Shown here: positions 8,624-17,057 of the stretch, piece after piece
How the letters are laid out: each line of letters opens with the position of its first letter
Position numbering within the stretch: the first letter of the stretch is position 1
From: Akkermansiaceae bacterium UBA2367
GTDB taxonomy: Bacteria > Verrucomicrobiota > Verrucomicrobiia > Verrucomicrobiales > DEV007
Length of the DNA: 41,190 bases
Direction: 5' to 3'
NCBI GenBank assembly: GCA_002344525.1
Contig: DDTJ01000004.1
Coordinates: 1 to 41,190, forward strand
Notes under the pieces: generated by a model
Seen by the model: only the letters and a program-made list of their open reading frames with translations
What the model was told of the DNA's origin: nothing
The model's database searches: none
Position numbers and translations under genes: made by a program

Positions 8624-9958
8624 TGAATCGGAAAGCCGGGCGCGTTCCAGAATCCATTCCGCGTTCCGCGCCGCCGCTCCGGCGTGTTTGGCCATGGCGG
8701 CGGCTCCGCGTTCCGCCATCGCGATGCCGGATGCGGGATCGCGGAGGAGTTCGCGCAAGGCCGGGATCAGCGCCGCTTCGTCTTCGACTTGGCGCAGGCC
8801 GCCACGCGAGCGCAGTTCGGCGACGACTTCGGCGAAGTTCTCCATGTGCGGGCCGACGACGACGGGGCGTCCGGCGAGGATGGGTTCGACGGGGTTCTGC
8901 CCTCCGATGCCGTGGAAGCTTTTGCCGATGACGACGAGTTCGGCGTGGTGGAACCAGGCACGAAGCTCGCCGGTGGTGTTGGCGATCCAGACGCGGGTTT
9001 GACCCTGTTGGGTGGAGGACTCGACCCTGTCCGGTCCGACGCGCAGGACGGGATCGAAGCCGTCCTCGCGCAACTGCGCGGCGATCTCGGCTCCGCGTTC
9101 GGCGTGGCGGGGAACGAGGACGAGTTCGAGGCCGGGAAATTCGGGGCGTAGCTCGCGGGCGGCGGCGGCGAGGAGGCGCTCCTCCCCGTCGTGGGTGCTG
9201 CCGCCGAGGAGGATGCGGCGTTCCGCAGGCATCCCGGTGGCAGTGAGCCAGGCGGCGAGTTCGTCCCGCAGCGCCTCGCTCGCGGCGGCGGGCGTGGCGT
9301 TGTCGAATTTCACGCTCCCGGTGACCTCGATACGGGCGGGATTGATGCCGAGGGCGGACCAGCGGGTGGCGTCCTCGTCGAAGGGCACGGTGACGCCGTC
9401 GAGGAGGGAGAAGACCGGGGCGACGAGGTTGCGGACCTTGCCGTAGCGACGTTCGGAGCGCGGGGAGAGACGGGCGTTGGCGAGGAGGACGGGGACGCCC
9501 CGGTGTTTGAGGAGGCCGACGAGGTTGGGCCAGATCTCGCCTTCGACGAGGACGAGGGAGCAAGGGTCGAGGAGGCGCACGGTGCGCCACGCGGTCAAGG
9601 GCAGGTCGACGGGATTGTGGATGACGGTGAGGTCGGCAGACTCCTTCTCGGCGGCGACGCGCCATCCGGTGGTCGTGGTCGTGCTGAGGACGATGGCGCG
9701 TCCGGGAGCGGCGGCGCGGAGGGCGTCGATCAGCTTCAGGGCGATGAAGACTTCGCCGACGCTGACGGCGTGGATCCAGATCGGTCTTCGGCCTTGGAAT
9801 TTCGCAAGGGTGTCGGCGGAGAGGAAGCCGAGGCGTTGCGCGAAGTTCCGCGCGAGCCCGCCACGACGGATGCCTTTGCGTAAAAAGGAGGGCAGCCCCA
9901 GCAGGAGGAGGAAGGGGAGGAGGAGGTTGTAGAGCGCGTAGACGAAGAAACGGGGCAT
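8618..9958 (-). CDS. waaA: 3-deoxy-D-manno-octulosonic acid (Kdo) transferase
   Basis: WaaA adds Kdo from CMP-Kdo to lipid A precursor at the inner face of the cytoplasmic membrane, using the product chain begun by KdsA. The 446-aa protein has an N-terminal membrane anchor (residues ~3-22). The Kdo-transferase signature IWIHAVSVGEV follows at 60-70, then STTTTTGWRVA, LVEGEIWPNL, the ARLSPRS region, and the GT-B C-terminal block with VPRHAERG, GKSFHGIGGQNPVEPILAGRPVVVG (read in parts). Number of Kdo residues added cannot be told from sequence. The start leaves a C/T-rich leader and no Shine-Dalgarno. Confidence 0.95.
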   Translation of the reverse strand: MPRFFVYALYNLLLPFLLLLGLPSFLRKGIRRGGLARNFAQRLGFLSADTLAKFQGRRPIWIHAVSVGEVFIALKLIDALRAAAPGRAIVLSTTTTTGWRVAAEKESADLTVIHNPVDLPLTAWRTVRLLDPCSLVLVEGEIWPNLVGLLKHRGVPVLLANARLSPRSERRYGKVRNLVAPVFSLLDGVTVPFDEDATRWSALGINPARIEVTGSVKFDNATPAAASEALRDELAAWLTATGMPAERRILLGGSTHDGEERLLAAAARELRPEFPGLELVLVPRHAERGAEIAAQLREDGFDPVLRVGPDRVESSTQQGQTRVWIANTTGELRAWFHHAELVVIGKSFHGIGGQNPVEPILAGRPVVVGPHMENFAEVVAELRSRGGLRQVEDEAALIPALRELLRDPASGIAMAERGAAAMAKHAGAAARNAEWILERARLSDSP

Positions 9959-9972
9959 GGGGAAGAGGGGGT

Positions 9973-10022
9973 AAATCCGAAATCCGAAGCTCGAAATCCG
10001 AACTTCAGACTTCGGATTTCGG
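9973..10022. repeat. AAATCCG tandem array with inverted copy
   Basis: AAATCCG occurs twice in tandem, then in degenerate and intact form. CGAAATCCGAA (9992-10002) then pairs exactly with TTCGGATTTCG (10011-10021). The array overlaps the last codons and stop of rsmD (TGA at 10005-10007), so the repeat supplies the C-terminal PKSEV. It is the same unit as at 4611. Confidence 0.85.
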
Positions 10023-10565
10023 CGAGAGAAAGCTCACCCGCGTGGTGCCGTAGGTGCGTTCGTCGCGGACGCTCCAGAGCGGCGTTTCTGGCAGGGGCGC
10101 GGAGGCGAGGCTTTCGAGGACGAGGAGGCCGCCAGGGGCGAGGGCGGCGGGGAACGCGGGTGCGTTGAGGAGGGCGGCGAGGAGTTCGCGGTCCTTCTCC
10201 TCGCGGGCGTAGGGCGGGTCGGCGAAGGCGAGGTCGTAGCGGGTGGCGGGGACGGTGGCGAGGAAGGCGAGGGCTTCGCGGCGATGGACGCGGCCTCCGG
10301 CGAGGCGGGTTTTTTGTAGGTTCCGCTCGATGGTTTCGCAGGCGGGTCCGTGGGATTCGACGAAGTCGGCGGAGGCGGCTCCTCGGCTGAGGGCTTCGAG
10401 GCCGAGGGAGCCGGAGCCGGCGAAGAGGTCGAGGACGCGGGCGTCGGCAACGAGGTCGCCGAGGGCGGCGAAGAGGGACTCCCGCACCCGGTCGGTCGTC
10501 GGGCGCGCGAGGGAGGGGGGGACTCGGATCGGGACGCTGCCCGCGCTGCCGGCGATGATGCGCAT
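10005..10565 (-). CDS. rsmD: 16S rRNA m2G966 methyltransferase
   Basis: RsmD uses S-adenosylmethionine to methylate G966 of 16S rRNA. The 186-aa protein begins MRIIAGSAGS, the canonical family start, which fixes the ATG at 10565. It continues RPTTDRVRESLFAAL (21-35), SAM motif VLDLFAGSGSLGLEALSRGA (44-63) and the catalytic FADPPY. Length matches the family. The C-terminal residues come from the AAATCCG repeat. The gene heads the minus-strand operon into waaA (gap 46 bp). Confidence 0.95.
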   Translation of the reverse strand: MRIIAGSAGSVPIRVPPSLARPTTDRVRESLFAALGDLVADARVLDLFAGSGSLGLEALSRGAASADFVESHGPACETIERNLQKTRLAGGRVHRREALAFLATVPATRYDLAFADPPYAREEKDRELLAALLNAPAFPAALAPGGLLVLESLASAPLPETPLWSVRDERTYGTTRVSFLSPKSEV

Positions 10566-10581
10566 GGTCGGGGGAGACGGA

Positions 10582-10610
10582 AGATTAGGCCAAGGTTCGC
10601 CCCCCTCCAA
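10582..10610 (-). promoter_or_regulatory. Candidate sigma-70-type promoter for rsmD operon
   Basis: On the minus strand, TTGGAG (10605-10610) and TAATCT (10582-10587) are separated by exactly 17 bp. The -10 box lies 16 nt before the rsmD ATG, implying a leader of roughly 9 nt. Read from sequence only. Confidence 0.5.
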
Positions 10611-10704
10611 TCGTTATTTCAGGAAGGACGGTGCGCCGGAAACTGCTGGCGGGCGTCTTTTTTTCGAGAAAACTTCCCGTGCCCCGGCTTCATTCCCCGA
10701 CCTG

Positions 10705-13359
10705 ATGCGCCTGATCCGCCGATTGTTCCTCCTCACCTGCTTCCTCGCGGCTTGCGGCGCGGTGTGGGCTGCCGTCTACACGCGGCAGGAGGGCTTCACT
10801 GAGAGTTGGCGCCGGGCGATCGAGCGGGAGTTCGCCAACCGCGGCTACCATGTCGATATCGGGAAGCTGACCCTCGGGGCTTTCCGCGGGCTGGTCGCGG
10901 AGGATGTGCGCTTCTTCCAGGACGCGACGCGGACCCAGGAGTTCGCCTACATCGACGAAGTCTTCCTCGACGTCGATCTGAGCCGCATTTTGGAGAAGCG
11001 GGTCGGGATCAACATGCTCGATGTGCAGAAGGCGAGCCTCTCCCTGCCGCTCGACCCCGGCGGGGAGCGCCTCCGCGTCGCCAACCTGTCGGGCCGCATC
11101 GTCGTCACCGAGAGCGTCATCGAGATTGTGAAGGCGGAGGCCTCGGTCGCGGGGATCGATCTGATGGTGAAGGGCTCGCTGGTGCGCCCGCCGGACGGGG
11201 TGGACGCGGCGAAGGAGCCGGACGAGGCCTTCGAGCAGCGGCGGCGGCAGTTCGTGGCGTTTCTCAGCGAGTTCGAGACCTATGAGTTCAGCGGGGGACG
11301 GCCGAAGGTGGAGGTCGAATTTCGCGGCGACCTTGAGGATCTCGCGACGATGGCGGTCAGGATGAAGGTGGCGGCCCCGGCCTTCGGCAAGCGCGGCCAG
11401 ACCTACCGGGCCGAGTCGCTCGCGGCCACGGTGCGCTTCGACGGGCGCGAGAACCGTGCCGAGATCGAGGAGATGAAAGTGCGGGACGCGAAGGGCGCCC
11501 TCGACTTGACCGGGCGATGGAGGCAGGAGGGCAACCGCCTCGATTTCGCGGGCAGCTCGACGGCGGATATCGCCGGGCTCGCCTCAATTTTCCGCAGCGA
11601 CAACAAGCTGGGCGAGGTCGTCTTTTTCACCCCCCCGTCGATCGAGGCCTCGGGTCATATCGAGCTGGACCGATTGCGGGGGGGATTCGAGGGATTCCCC
11701 GGCGAGATCATCGGCGAGGTGAGGGCGGAGCGTTTCGTCACGCGCGGCCAAGTCTTCTCGGGCTTGGACTTCGGCTTCAACGCGTCGGGCCTGAAGTTCT
11801 ACGTCCGCAACCTGCGCCTCGACCACAAGACGGGGATCGCGTTCCTTAATTTGAAATACGAGCCGGGTCAGGGCGAGGAGACGCTGCAATACCAGACCGA
11901 GATCAAGCTCGACCCGCTCGTCTTCCGGCCCTTCCTCGACGAGCGGGGGCGGAAGTTCATCGACGTGTGGAATTTCGGCGAGAACTCTTCCATCTACATT
12001 GCGGCGGCGGGTCGCGGGGAGGGCTGGAACAATCCCTTGGCTTGGAAGAACCGGGGGGTGGTCGACCTGCGGCATTTCCGCCTCAACGGGATCGATTTCC
12101 TGGAGATGGAGACGGACTTCGAGTCGGACGGCGACACGCAGTGGTTCCGCAACGTCTCCCTCGTGCGCGAGGAGGGCAAGATCGTCGCCGAACTGGCCGC
12201 CAACCATCTCAAGGAGAGGGTGTGGGAGGTGAAGGGCGTCGTCTCGACCGTCGATCCGGTGCTGGGGGCGAGGGCGTTCAACCCGAAGCTGGCCGAGGCC
12301 CTGAAGAAATACCGCCACAGCAGCCCGCCGACGATCCGCCTCTCTGGACGGCTCGATGGCAGGCGCAACGAGGAGGTCGGCGAAGAGCCCCGCCGCAACG
12401 AGGTGACGGTCTCCTTCTCCGGCGGCGGCTCCGCGAAATACGATTTCCTCGGCAAGACCCTGACCTTGGGCGATCCGACTGGCGAGGTTCTCGTGCGGGG
12501 CGCTCGCGTCCAGCTCACCTCTCTGCGTGCGGGGGTGTTCGGCGGCAGCATCGAGCTCAGCTACGACGTGAAAAACGTGCGGGCCGCGGATTCTCCTTTC
12601 GAGATGGCCGCGAAGATTCGTGGCGTGCCCTTGGAGCGGGTGACGCGCCACTACGGGGAGTCGGACGAGATCACCGGGGCGGTGGACGCCGATTTCTCCA
12701 TCGCCGGCAGGGTCGGCCGGATCCACTCCTTCGATGGCGGGGGGACCGCCCGCATTTCCGACGGCTACCTCTTCGCCATTCCCGTGCTCGGTCCGCTCTC
12801 GAAACTGCTCTCGTCGGGCAAGGGTAACGGCAACGGCGGGAATGGAAATAGCAAGAGGGGCAATATCGCGAAGGAGGCCAAGGCGAGCTTCCGGGTGGAG
12901 AACGGCATCATCGTCACCCGCGATCTGGAGGCGCTGACGAAGGCCTTCCGGGTGAAGGCGGCGGGGACGGTCTCGCTCATCGACCAGTCCGTCGATCTGG
13001 AGGCGGTCGTGAACACGCGGGGCGAGATCTCCAGCGCCGTCCTCACCCCGGTGAGCGAACTGCTCACCTACTCTTGCACCGGGACGGTGCGCGAGCCGGT
13101 GTGGAAGCCGAAGCATATCTCCAATCTGGGCAAGGTGCCCGCGTCCTTCATTTCGGATCTGACCAACATCCCTGTGGAAGGCTTGAAATTCCTCGGCGAG
13201 ATCGGGCAGGGGATTCTCTCGCCGCTTTCGCCCCGCCGTTCGCAGGACGGTGCCGCGAAACCGCGCGAAAGGCGCTTCCCTTGGGGCGGCTCCGGCGCGG
13301 CGGAATCGGGCGATTCACCGCCGCCGCGAAAGCTGTTTCCCTTGTTGCAGGGGAGGTGA
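10705..13359 (+). CDS. AsmA-like envelope protein
   Basis: An 884-aa protein with an N-terminal signal anchor (MRLIRRLFLLTCFLAACGAVW) and a long beta-rich body. AsmA-family features include an N-terminal AIEREFANRGYHVDIGKLTLGAFRGL segment (read in parts) and a C-terminal block with the typical order: FDGGGTARISDGYLFAIPVLGPL, a Gly/Asn linker (near residue 706), ASFRVENGIIVTRDLEALTKAF, and AGTVSLIDQSVDLEAVVNTRG. Such proteins (AsmA, TamB, YhdP) form periplasmic bridges thought to move phospholipid or assist outer-membrane assembly. Which member this resembles is not clear. It is divergent from rsmD across 139 bp. The start has no Shine-Dalgarno. Confidence 0.8.
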   Translation: MRLIRRLFLLTCFLAACGAVWAAVYTRQEGFTESWRRAIEREFANRGYHVDIGKLTLGAFRGLVAEDVRFFQDATRTQEFAYIDEVFLDVDLSRILEKRVGINMLDVQKASLSLPLDPGGERLRVANLSGRIVVTESVIEIVKAEASVAGIDLMVKGSLVRPPDGVDAAKEPDEAFEQRRRQFVAFLSEFETYEFSGGRPKVEVEFRGDLEDLATMAVRMKVAAPAFGKRGQTYRAESLAATVRFDGRENRAEIEEMKVRDAKGALDLTGRWRQEGNRLDFAGSSTADIAGLASIFRSDNKLGEVVFFTPPSIEASGHIELDRLRGGFEGFPGEIIGEVRAERFVTRGQVFSGLDFGFNASGLKFYVRNLRLDHKTGIAFLNLKYEPGQGEETLQYQTEIKLDPLVFRPFLDERGRKFIDVWNFGENSSIYIAAAGRGEGWNNPLAWKNRGVVDLRHFRLNGIDFLEMETDFESDGDTQWFRNVSLVREEGKIVAELAANHLKERVWEVKGVVSTVDPVLGARAFNPKLAEALKKYRHSSPPTIRLSGRLDGRRNEEVGEEPRRNEVTVSFSGGGSAKYDFLGKTLTLGDPTGEVLVRGARVQLTSLRAGVFGGSIELSYDVKNVRAADSPFEMAAKIRGVPLERVTRHYGESDEITGAVDADFSIAGRVGRIHSFDGGGTARISDGYLFAIPVLGPLSKLLSSGKGNGNGGNGNSKRGNIAKEAKASFRVENGIIVTRDLEALTKAFRVKAAGTVSLIDQSVDLEAVVNTRGEISSAVLTPVSELLTYSCTGTVREPVWKPKHISNLGKVPASFISDLTNIPVEGLKFLGEIGQGILSPLSPRRSQDGAAKPRERRFPWGGSGAAESGDSPPPRKLFPLLQGR

Positions 13360-13437
13360 GGAGAGCGCGGACACTCTTGTCGGTCGACTGGTCCTGCCGT
13401 AGCCGGGCTTGATGGCCGACAGGAATGTCGGCCCTCC
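13360..13437. repeat. REPIN-like inverted pair, GGAG type
   Basis: GGAG at 13360-13363 is followed by an imperfect hairpin around CGGACACTCTTGTCGG. Downstream a perfect hairpin, GGCCGACAGGAATGTCGGCC (13414-13433), is followed by CTCC (13434-13437), the reverse complement of GGAG. The two hairpins share the GACA...TGTC core and face each other, as in REP doublets. The element starts right after the AsmA-like gene stop. Confidence 0.65.
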
Positions 13438-13456
13438 TTGGGCTTTCCGAAAACAT

Positions 13457-13477
13457 GACGCGGAGAAGCGTCGCTAC
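13457..13477 (-). repeat. Single REP-like hairpin, GTAG type
   Basis: On the minus strand, GTAG is followed by a hairpin with 5-bp stem GACGC/GCGTC and loop TTCTCC. It resembles the solitary GTAG hairpin at 41113-41135. Confidence 0.45.
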
Positions 13478-13552
13478 GGCCGTGGCCTCGATCAGTTAAA
13501 TTTTCAGAAAAATTCGGTGTTTTATCCGTTAATTTACGTTAATTTGAGGAAT

Positions 13553-14692
13553 ATGGTCCCGAGATTGTTGAAAAATCGACTGATCGACGCCTTGGCTCCG
13601 GAAGCTCCCCGCAAGGTGCTCTGCGTGTTCGGTCCCCGGCAGGTTGGCAAGACCACCCTGTTGCGGGAAGTGTTCGGGGAGTTGCCGGGCCAAGGCGAGT
13701 TCTTGAACGGGGATTTCGCTGACGACCGCGCCCTGCTGGTGCCGGAGCGGGCGTCCCTCCAGCGTCTCGCCGGGCATCTCGACCACTTGTTCGTAGACGA
13801 GGCGCAGAACGTGCCGGAGATCGGTCGGGTGCTGAAGCTGCTGCACGACGAATTTCCGCGCTTGCGCGTGGTGGCGAGCGGATCGGCCTCCTTCGATCTC
13901 CGGCGCAAGACGGGCGAGCCTTTGACGGGGCGGCAGGTGGTGTTCGAGTTGTTCCCCGTCTCCTTCGCCGAATTGAATCCGGGCGCGACGACCCTGCGGC
14001 AGTGGATCGAGCACGGCATGATCTACGGTGGCTACCCCGAGATCGTGACGACCGGATCACCTGGTGAAAAGCGGGAGCGACTGCGGCAGTTGGCGGCGGA
14101 TTCGCTGTTGAAGGACCTCTTCGCCCAAGTGGATGTGAACCGTGATCGGCTGCACGATCTGCTGCGCCTTCTCGCCTTCCAGATTGGGCGGGAGGTCTCT
14201 ATGAACGAGCTTGCCTCGACCTTGCGCATCGATGCGAAGACGGTGGACCGCTACTTGGGCTTCCTTGAGGATGCCTTCGTCATCACCCGTCTCGGAGGGT
14301 TCAGCCGAAACCTTCGCAAGGAGGTGGCCAAATCCCGGAAGATCTACTTCAACGATCCCGGCATCCGCAATGCCCTGCTCGATGCCTTCCATCCCCCCGC
14401 GCTACGCGACGACCTCGGCGCCTTGTGGGAGAACTACTTGGTGGTGGAGCGGCGCAAATGGCTGAGCTATGCGGGGGTGGGAGCTTCCCATTGGTTCTGG
14501 CGCACCTACGACCAGCAGGAGATCGATCTGATCGAGGAGACGTCCGACGGGGAGCGACTTTCGGCATTCGAATTCAAATGGAGCCCGACGCGGAAAGTGC
14601 GTCTGCCGAAGGCGTTTCGGGAGACCTATCCCCACGCGGAGACGCTCGTGGTCACGCCGGAGAACGTGCGGGAGTTTTTGCAGGGAAGGTGA
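13553..14692 (+). CDS. AAA-family ATPase with DUF4143 domain
   Basis: A 379-aa P-loop protein: Walker A FGPRQVGKTT (~24-33), Walker B HLFVDEAQNV (~80-89), sensor ASGSASF. A DUF4143-type C-terminal domain follows with the winged-helix segment NELASTLRIDAKTVDRYLGFLEDAFVI (read in parts) and the PD-(D/E)XK-like WFWRTYDQQEIDLIEE...AFEFKWSP. These proteins are common, mobile and functionally uncertain. Unlike its neighbours, the gene has an AT-rich leader (13497-13550) containing CGTTAATTTACGTTAATTTG. A GAGGA lies only 2 nt before the ATG, an awkward spacing. A 16-bp direct repeat (15/16) covers both its own stop codon and that of the upstream gene, so both proteins end LQGR. A 14-bp inverted repeat also brackets it. 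Acquisition by transfer is likely. Confidence 0.88.
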   Translation: MVPRLLKNRLIDALAPEAPRKVLCVFGPRQVGKTTLLREVFGELPGQGEFLNGDFADDRALLVPERASLQRLAGHLDHLFVDEAQNVPEIGRVLKLLHDEFPRLRVVASGSASFDLRRKTGEPLTGRQVVFELFPVSFAELNPGATTLRQWIEHGMIYGGYPEIVTTGSPGEKRERLRQLAADSLLKDLFAQVDVNRDRLHDLLRLLAFQIGREVSMNELASTLRIDAKTVDRYLGFLEDAFVITRLGGFSRNLRKEVAKSRKIYFNDPGIRNALLDAFHPPALRDDLGALWENYLVVERRKWLSYAGVGASHWFWRTYDQQEIDLIEETSDGERLSAFEFKWSPTRKVRLPKAFRETYPHAETLVVTPENVREFLQGR

Positions 14693-14694
14693 GA

Positions 14695-14710
14695 GGAGTG
14701 TCCGCGCTCC
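14695..14710. repeat. Short palindrome matching the left flank of the DUF4143 gene
   Basis: GGAGTGTCCGCGCTCC lies just after the ATPase stop codon. Its core GAGTGTCCGCGCTC (14696-14709) is the exact reverse complement of 13363-13376, on the other side of the gene. Confidence 0.7.
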
Positions 14711-14713
14711 CTT

Positions 14714-16354
14714 CTATGCTCGCCTCGCCCGCTTCGCGGGATCGCCGGGAACGGGGACGGCGGCGATGAGCTTTTTCGTGTAGTCCGACTGGGGACGCTC
14801 GACGAGATCGACGGTTTTCCCCGCTTCGGCGACCTTGCCGTGGCGCATCACGACGACTCGGTCGCAGATGCGCTTCACCACGCTGAGGTCGTGCGAGATG
14901 AAGAGGTAGGAGAGCCCGAGCTTGTCCTTCAGCTCCATGAGCAGGTCGATGACTTGCGCTTGGATGGTCACGTCGAGGGCGGAGACGGCTTCGTCGCAGA
15001 CGACGAACTTCGGTTCGATGGCGACGGCGCGGGCGACGCAGAGGCGCTGGCGCTGGCCGCCGGAAAATTCGTGCGGGTAGCGGTTCATCGCTTCGGCGGG
15101 CAGGCCGACCTCCTCCAGCCAATGCGCTGCGACCTCGCGGCGGCTGCCTTTTAGCAGGCCGTGCTCGATCAGTCCTTCGGTGAGGATTTCCAGCACGGTG
15201 AGGCGCGGATTCAGCGAGGAAAAGGGATCTTGGAAGATCATCTGCAAGTCCCGCCGGTAGGGCCGCATGGCATGGTAGCCGAGCCCGCGAAGGTTCTCGC
15301 CGTGGAAGCGGATTTCGCCCTCCTGCGGCGTCTCCAGTCCGAGGATGGAGCGTCCTAGCGTCGTCTTGCCGCTGCCGGATTCGCCGACGAGGCCGAGGCA
15401 TTCGCCGGGGAAAATTTCGAGGGAGACTTCATCGACGGCACGTACCCAATCGACGGTCCGCGCGAAGACGCCGCGCTTGATCGGGAACCAGGTTTTCAAG
15501 CCCTTCACCTCGATGAGCGGGGCGGTGGCGGCGTCGCGCGGGGGCGACTCGCGCGGTGCGTCGGTCAGGCGCGGGACGGCGGAGAGCAAGGTGCGGGTGT
15601 AGTCGGCCTGCGGCTCGGCGAAGAGCGGCTCGACTTCGCCCTCCTCGATGAGGCGGCCGTCCTTCATCACGAGGACGCGGTCGGCGAGCTCCCAGATCAC
15701 GCCCATGTCGTGGGTGATGAAGAGGATGGAGGTGTCCTCCGCTTTCATCTGGAGGATGAGGTCGAAGATCTGCGCTTGCAGGGTGACGTCGAGGGCCGTG
15801 GTCGGCTCGTCGGCGATGATGAGTCGCGGATGGAGGATGAGGGCCATCGCGATCATGACGCGCTGCCGCATCCCGCCGGAGAACTGGAAGGGGTAGGCCC
15901 GCGCCCGCTGCTCCGGGTCGGGGATGCCGACCTTGCCGAGCCATTCGACGGCTCGCGCCATCGCCGCCTCGCGCGAGGTTCCCGGCTCGTGGATGCGCAC
16001 GACTTCGGCGAGCTGCTCGCCCACGGGATGGAGGGGCGAGAGGGCGGTCATCGGTTCCTGGAAAATGACGCTGATTTCCTTGCCCCGGATCTTGCGCAGT
16101 TCCTCGATGGGCAGGGTGAGGAGGTTCTTCCCGTCGAAGATCGCCTCGCCGCTCTCGACCCGGCCGGGAGGATTCGGGACGAGGCGAATCGTGGACATCG
16201 CGCTGACGGTCTTGCCGCTGCCCGACTCGCCGACGAGCCCGACGATCTCGCCGGGTCGGATGTCGAAGGAGAGGTCCTCGACGGCGCGAATCGTGCGGCC
16301 CTCGACTTCGAAGGTCACGGTGAGGTTTCGCACGCTGAGGAGGGAGCTGGTCAT
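14714..16354 (-). CDS. yejF: Dual-cassette peptide ABC transporter ATPase, YejF-type
   Basis: A 546-aa protein with two complete ABC cassettes, as in YejF (529 aa in E. coli). The first has Walker A GLVGESGSGKT (~40-50), signature FSGGMRQRV and Walker B LIIADEPTTALD. The second has GLVGESGSGKT (~345-355), FSGGQRQRLCVARA and FVVCDEAVSALD. Both H-loops are present (FITHDMGVIW, FISHDLSVVK). It should drive import through YejB/YejE from the substrate protein YejA. The ATG at 16354 is chosen because the longer reading starts in the repeat arm. It is separated from yejE by the VOC gene, an unusual interruption of the yejABEF order. Confidence 0.93.
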   Translation of the reverse strand: MTSSLLSVRNLTVTFEVEGRTIRAVEDLSFDIRPGEIVGLVGESGSGKTVSAMSTIRLVPNPPGRVESGEAIFDGKNLLTLPIEELRKIRGKEISVIFQEPMTALSPLHPVGEQLAEVVRIHEPGTSREAAMARAVEWLGKVGIPDPEQRARAYPFQFSGGMRQRVMIAMALILHPRLIIADEPTTALDVTLQAQIFDLILQMKAEDTSILFITHDMGVIWELADRVLVMKDGRLIEEGEVEPLFAEPQADYTRTLLSAVPRLTDAPRESPPRDAATAPLIEVKGLKTWFPIKRGVFARTVDWVRAVDEVSLEIFPGECLGLVGESGSGKTTLGRSILGLETPQEGEIRFHGENLRGLGYHAMRPYRRDLQMIFQDPFSSLNPRLTVLEILTEGLIEHGLLKGSRREVAAHWLEEVGLPAEAMNRYPHEFSGGQRQRLCVARAVAIEPKFVVCDEAVSALDVTIQAQVIDLLMELKDKLGLSYLFISHDLSVVKRICDRVVVMRHGKVAEAGKTVDLVERPQSDYTKKLIAAVPVPGDPAKRARRA

Positions 16355-16401
16355 GGTGGAAGGTTGGCCACGAAAAGGCACAAGAGTCACAAAAGGATAG
16401 G

Positions 16402-16836
16402 TCAGTCGTCTGTGCAGGAAGTGGGTTGGCCGAATCCGATGTCATGCCCGTCCAGATCTTGCGTGCCGAACTCGCGGCATCCGTAGGGCTGATCGCAGAG
16501 GCCGTAGTCGATCGTCGCTCCTCTCGAAACGAACTCGTCGTGGAGCGCATCCACGTCGGAAACCCAGAAATAGATGTTCCAGAGCTTGTCGGCTACGGTC
16601 CAATGCGGGACGACATGCTTGGGATCGTCGGCTTGTCGAAGCATCACATACATGCCGTCGCGGTGCAGGATGACGAAGCTCGTCGGTTCGCCCCAAAACC
16701 GCTCGTATTGGAATCCCATCGTGTCGCGGTAGAAGTCCGCCGCAGCCGCCACGTTTTTCACGAGCAGAACAGGGGCGGATGCCGTCAGGCGGGCTGGTGG
16801 GGCGGGGGGCATTGTGGCTTTGTCAGGAATTCGCAT
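16402..16836 (-). CDS. VOC-fold (glyoxalase/bleomycin-resistance-like) protein
   Basis: A 144-aa protein with a single vicinal-oxygen-chelate domain: PVLLVKNVAAAADFYRDTMGF near residues 22-42 (read as the family's opening beta-alpha unit), FVILHRDGMYVMLRQ, WNIYFWVSDVDALHDEFVSRGATI, and a closing REFGTQDLDGHDIGFGQ. Members bind metals or small molecules, and substrate cannot be predicted. The DPDGH-type motif is DLDGH here. The start is uncertain: ATG at 16836, or 16812 (MPPAPPARL), which fits the fold equally well. The gene interrupts the yej operon and sits between inverted repeat arms, next to a 10-bp tandem-array pair, so it looks like inserted cargo. Confidence 0.82.
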   Translation of the reverse strand: MRIPDKATMPPAPPARLTASAPVLLVKNVAAAADFYRDTMGFQYERFWGEPTSFVILHRDGMYVMLRQADDPKHVVPHWTVADKLWNIYFWVSDVDALHDEFVSRGATIDYGLCDQPYGCREFGTQDLDGHDIGFGQPTSCTDD

Positions 16837-16848
16837 CGAAAAAATTGG

Positions 16849-16956
16849 AACGCAGATTTTCGCGGATATCCGCAGATTCTCGTAGATGATTTCTCCGTTT
16901 CATTGGTTCCGATTTGCGGTCATCTGCGGAAATCTGCGCTCATCTGCGTTGAAATC
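16849..16956. repeat. Inverted pair of 10-bp tandem arrays (CGCAGATTNT)
   Basis: The left array, 16851-16890, is four 10-mers in perfect register: CGCAGATTTT, CGCGGATATC, CGCAGATTCT, CGTAGATGAT. The right array, about 16910-16956, is four inverted 10-mers of the type ATCTGCGGAA. The pair lies upstream of the VOC gene, inside the 33-bp inverted repeat. Confidence 0.85.
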
Positions 16957-17057
16957 ATTCGCCGCGAATGGCTGGCGAAGAAGAATGGGTTCCATTTTGC
17001 GAAGGGAGGGTTCATCAGGAAATTTTTGTGCTTCTTTCGCCTTTTCGCGGCCAACCC

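Larger units (their letters stand above)
16362..17056. repeat. 33-bp inverted repeat enclosing the VOC gene
   Basis: The left arm (16362-16394) and right arm (17024-17056) match in inverted orientation at 28 of 33 positions (GGTTGGCC...CACAAAA). Each arm is itself three degenerate ~9-bp units of the CACAAAAGG type. The right arm starts one base after the yejE stop and the left arm ends 7 bp before the yejF start, so the arms exactly bracket material inserted between two operon genes. Confidence 0.85.

Noticed and set aside
13345..14710. Insertion sequence around the DUF4143 gene
   Set aside because: No transposase and no classical terminal inverted repeats with target duplication. The flanking repeats are reported as a finding instead.
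13553..16836. Defence island made of the ATPase, Uma2-like and toxin-antitoxin genes
   Set aside because: The candidates are scattered (13.5, 25.3 and 35 kb) among housekeeping genes and none forms a cluster with known defence components.
16362..17056. Transposon or MITE carrying the VOC gene
   Set aside because: Arms are imperfect, no target-site duplication or transposase is seen, and the arms themselves are tandem micro-repeats.
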